DNA from: Strigamia acuminata | Taxonomy: Eukaryota > Arthropoda > Chilopoda > Geophilomorpha > Linotaeniidae | Assembly (NCBI GenBank): GCA_949358305.1 | Contig: OX442314.1 | Coordinates: forward strand, 14,625,060-14,689,059 | Reading direction: 5' to 3' | DNA: 64,000 nt | Shown here: positions 51,957-64,000 of the stretch, in pieces | How the letters are laid out: the number at the start of each line of letters is the position of its first letter | Position numbering within the stretch: the first letter of the stretch is position 1 | Made by a program: the position numbers and the translations under genes | The notes under the pieces: generated by a model | The model's database searches: none | Told to the model about the DNA's origin: nothing | Seen by the model: the letters and a program-made list of their open reading frames with translations, nothing else

Positions 51957-52126
51957 TCAAAACTGAAAAACAAAATGAAGAATTCTCCGAAGCGGCTTTT
52001 CCAGGTGATGAAACAATCGAGTTCACAGATACATCACTTCGTACCTTGGCTTTATTACAAGAAAAACAAAAACAGCTCAATCAACCTACATTCTGTTTAG
52101 TACTAGTCTGGGAACATGGCATTGAA
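51957..52126 (+). pseudogene. Decayed duplicate of the SART1 3' exons
   Basis: Sequence starting AAAACTGAAAAACAAAATGA resembles SART1 exon 16, and GATGAAACAATCGAGTTCAC onward resembles exon 17, including an almost intact [13 protein letters not shown] peptide. The matching SART1 exons end at 51683, about 270 bp upstream. The copy contains frame changes (for example before the TDTSLRTLALL part), and the exon 16-17 junction is nearly intronless. It is a tandem or retro-type partial copy, not expected to encode a useful product, although an open frame runs through it to 52153. Confidence 0.75.
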
Positions 52127-52153
52127 CTCTTAAGTACATTTCTTATCACATAA

Positions 52154-55100
52154 ATTGTTATTTTTCAACTTTACGGTTTGGAATTAATGTAGTTTACATT
52201 TGCCAATGGCTAATCTAATTTAGTAATTTAAATTTATTGCGATTTTGATGAGTTTGAAAATAAAAATGAAGCGATTTTTATTGTATCCATTCGTGCTCGG
52301 CTTAACTTTGGGCAGAAATCCAAAAGTTGAAAGTCCAAAAGTTTTGTGGTTTAACAACTCAGACCACACCGTACTCAAGGACGTACTTATGCTAAGTGGA
52401 ATTGAAAAAAGGGCCAGCTCATCACTTTAAATGCCGTTTAACAATGAGGTTAATTTGACTTTAAATGTGTGTAATTTAAAAGAAGGAAAAAAGAAGACAG
52501 ATGTTGATGTTATAAGGAATCTGGGAATTCCCTTTCTACCTCCAACTGACTTGGACTCGGCACAAGTTCCTTTTCGGGTCCCTCATCCTCTCGCTCCTCT
52601 TCCTGGCTAAAAAGAGTCAGAGCGTGACATCTCTGTTGCTTGTTGTATTTGCCTCGGAAGCTTACCTGTTAAGACGATCGTCGATTTGAATGCCGGCCGC
52701 CGGTCATGCAAAGTAGCCAAACCGGACACAACTCCCTCTTAATCTGAGAGATGATCTTGCGGGTGTGATGAATATTTCTGTGATGACATGTAATTAAGAA
52801 GACAATCACACGACTTAGTTAATCACAATTTAATAGAGAAAATGAAGTGGTAAGTGTCATTTCGTTTTATTTAAAATTGTAGTTAATTTGTTGCAAATTG
52901 TTGTTAATTGCTAGACTTAAATTCTAGTCAGGTGTTTTGTATTTGCAAAATTGTTTTCAGTTTGGGTTTAAATTTTTGTTTTGAATTTAAGTGTGGCAGT
53001 GTTTATTTTAAAATTTAGTTGGATTATTATTTTTTCAAATAACTTGAAATGATTTTTTTTGTGTGGAAAATTCTGTTGAAACGAGAAGTTAGTTCTTTGT
53101 TTTTAAAATTCGTCCCGGAAAGGATTGTGATAACAAATTCATAAAGATAAAAAATTAAATTTTGATATCCCCCAAAAAAAAAACTGAATAAACCCTTAAC
53201 AGATGGCGCGATGTGCGTCAACTGCACCTTGGGAAAATTGCAGAGCAAATATGGCTAACATCAGTTCTTCGTAGTTTCATTGCAGAAGGTAAGGAAAATG
53301 TCCAGCTACGTTGAATTAAGAGGATATATTGTATTAAGAATATGTCAGAATTGAGTATATCATACTGGTTGACATTTTTAAAGAGTAAAAACCTTGATAT
53401 GTATCTCAAAACAACGTCATTTTACCTTAGCGTTGAGGTGAAGTTAATTTTGAGATACGAGTTTCGACCAAATGCTCCATTTTCTTGTGAACAGCTGAAT
53501 TGCAACTAACACTCACTCGATTATAAGCGAGCCAAAATCGTTCACAAACCGATTACACACGAGGTAAAAAAGCAAAGGTAGAAATTGGAGCGTAGTTCGA
53601 AAAAAAATAAGTCATGGTCATGGGTATGAATAAATAGAAACGAGGCGTTAAGACTCGAAACCTGTGCTCAAATCTTCCATTCTGCTCATGCTTTTCTTTC
53701 CTTTTTTTCTTCTCCTATTGGCTTGAACACATTTCTTTTTAATTATATATTTCGATGTGTAATTTTGTGTATTGTTATTCGCAGGAAATTAAAATAGCGA
53801 TAGAAATTCAATATCGAGATTCCGGTCGATGCAATGATTTAAAGTGCTTCATTTCATATCCATTCAAGATATGTTAAAAACAGTTTCATCATTAAACAAA
53901 CAAAAACAGTTTTCCCTTTGAAAAGAAACGAGAAAAAAAAATTCCCACTATTTAATTAACTAATTAATTAACTAATTTTATGTTTATATTTTTTTAAAAT
54001 ATTTTTTTTGTATTTTAACCGGCGATTTATTATTCTAACCCAATTTCTGTATTGATTAGCACGAAATAACACGCCAGGCCTTTAACGCTACAGAAGAAAC
54101 ATTCGATTATTGAAGAAAGCGTTTTCTTTTCTGTTCACTCCATTCTTCAGTGGACATTTTTTGAATTAATTAAAATCATTCTAAATTGGAATTAAGCGAC
54201 TGATTTAACAAGGTGTTACGTGTACCTAAGAATTTATCAGTTAACAAGTTATTTTTACTGTAGACTGTCGACAAATGCCTAAAAATAACGGTTGCCTACA
54301 TTTCCAGCTCGTGTTGGGTTTATGAGTCATCTATTGGCGTGATTGGAGGGAGGCTTCGCTGCAATGCTTTTAGGCAATGCAGGAAAGCGTCTAATGGTGG
54401 GGTCAATTCTATTCAGTTACGAAATGATGGAATATCCTTAATTATATCTACTTTAAACCTAATTTTTTTAAATCTAACACTAGGTGGGGTTGCAGAACGA
54501 CTTAGCAAACGCTCTCGTAATTAGAAATTGGATTAAATTAAGTTAAGACTTTCATTATTGCAAACCCATCTGTGGGCTCACAAGACTAGAAATTAGATAT
54601 TTAAACACTACTTGTTTGTTGTGTTAATTTCGGTCGTCCTTTACATTTGATGGATCACAATGCTGAAAGTACTTTAGGAATTATCATATCAGTTGTCACA
54701 GGCAATTGAAGGTTATTCATCTTCCTGCAGCGACGGCATAATTTTGTCGTTCAAATTGTGTTTGTAATTACAAATTCCTTGATTTTATAATTAATTACAG
54801 TGGTAAATAACAAATATAACACTTCAAGTGACATTTTTTAACGCACACAAAGAGGATTTTTTTTTTAAAAAAAATAAACAAATGTTTTGGTTAATTTTGT
54901 AAATTGAGGGGGGGGAGGCGAGGGGGGCAGGTGCCGAAAATTTGTGGTTTCTTCACAACTCCCGGGCGTCATCTTTTGTTCGGATTTACCACAAATGTCA
55001 AATTATTTGCGGCCGTGACATTTGCATAGGAGGTTAATGCGAATATCCACTATGATACACAACGGGTAATGTTAAAGCTGGGCTCCCATGACTAATTCGC

Positions 55101-55528
55101 AGACACCTTTTTTATCCATAAAATATCGATTCGTAATGTGTTCGATACATGATATTTATTGTTTCGGATGTGGAACTCCCCGCGCTCCACCCAGAGCATC
55201 AGGCGAGGCGTAATACCCTCATTAGACAACCTCTGGTAAACCACGCAACTTGCACTCAGATTGGAGGGTTTTGTGCCTGTCAATTACATGGCGGCGCGTG
55301 ACCAGGTGAGCTGTGGGATAGTTGGTGGGGGTGGAGGAGGGGGTTTGATTAGGAACCGTGATTGTGCACTAGGAAGTTGGGCTCGGTCGATTCATTTCAA
55401 CTGGATTGATTGTAAGCGTCCACAGAGGGATGAGTACTATACTCAACTTTTAATTGGCACGTGGGATTTACTCGAGTCGTTTGTTCACTCGGTTTTGTTT
55501 TGTGGAAAGATTCAGTCGCGAGTTGAGG
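52154..55528. other. Intergenic region and TTBK upstream sequence
   Basis: About 3.4 kb with no supported coding exon; 52245-52430 is open but unrecognised. A less A+T-rich block occurs at about 52520-52770. Near the TTBK start the DNA becomes G-rich: runs of eight and six G at 54908-54927, and a G-rich stretch near 55323-55345. An ATGGCGGCG at 55289, followed by a GTGAGC donor, is out of phase with the next TTBK exon and was not used. Confidence 0.5.

Positions 55529-64000
<8,472 letters not shown>

Overview
This is about two-thirds A+T nuclear DNA from an animal, and the gene content points to an insect. It has spliced genes with GT-AG introns (many only 45-70 bp), a cactus-type IkB, an amnionless homologue, an asator/TTBK kinase and decayed Tc1, LINE and gypsy pieces. 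Insect, probably a beetle, is inference from gene types and style; no species can be named. I rebuilt the exons by hand from splice sites, reading frame and family similarity. Each multi-exon model closes in frame.

Layout. At 37-798 (minus) lies the 5' coding part of cactus, an IkB inhibitor of NF-kB; the rest is off the left edge. It is transcribed divergently from SETD3 (plus, 1598-19404, 13 exons), the actin-histidine methyltransferase. Two palindromic kB-like sites lie in the shared upstream interval. SETD3 intron 6 hosts a complete nested gene on the opposite strand (3126-4532) for a Thr-rich type I membrane protein. SETD3 intron 12 holds an 0.8-kb fold-back element. From 19.4 to 29 kb is gene-poor DNA with a decayed Tc1-like transposon and a LINE tail.

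A class A peptide-type GPCR (29071-36164, 3 coding exons, 5.4-kb first intron) follows. After 3.5 kb without a gene comes a compact cluster on the plus strand: two tandem HIF-prolyl-hydroxylase-like (EGLN/PHD) genes (39749-40809 and 41883-43049), B3GALNT2 (43447-45507), amnionless (45589-47623) and SART1 (48087-51774). A decayed duplicate of the SART1 3' end follows. The window closes with TTBK/asator (55529 to beyond 64000), whose last visible exon is open at the right edge.

The genes do not form a pathway: they cover innate immune signalling, actin modification, neuropeptide sensing, oxygen-sensing-type hydroxylation, glycosylation, endocytosis, splicing and tau-type kinase activity. No novel multi-gene system is evident. 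The most interesting items are the diverged PHD pair, the long fold-back hairpin in a transcribed intron, the nested mucin-like gene, the kB palindromes by cactus and the 82-bp gap between B3GALNT2 and amnionless.
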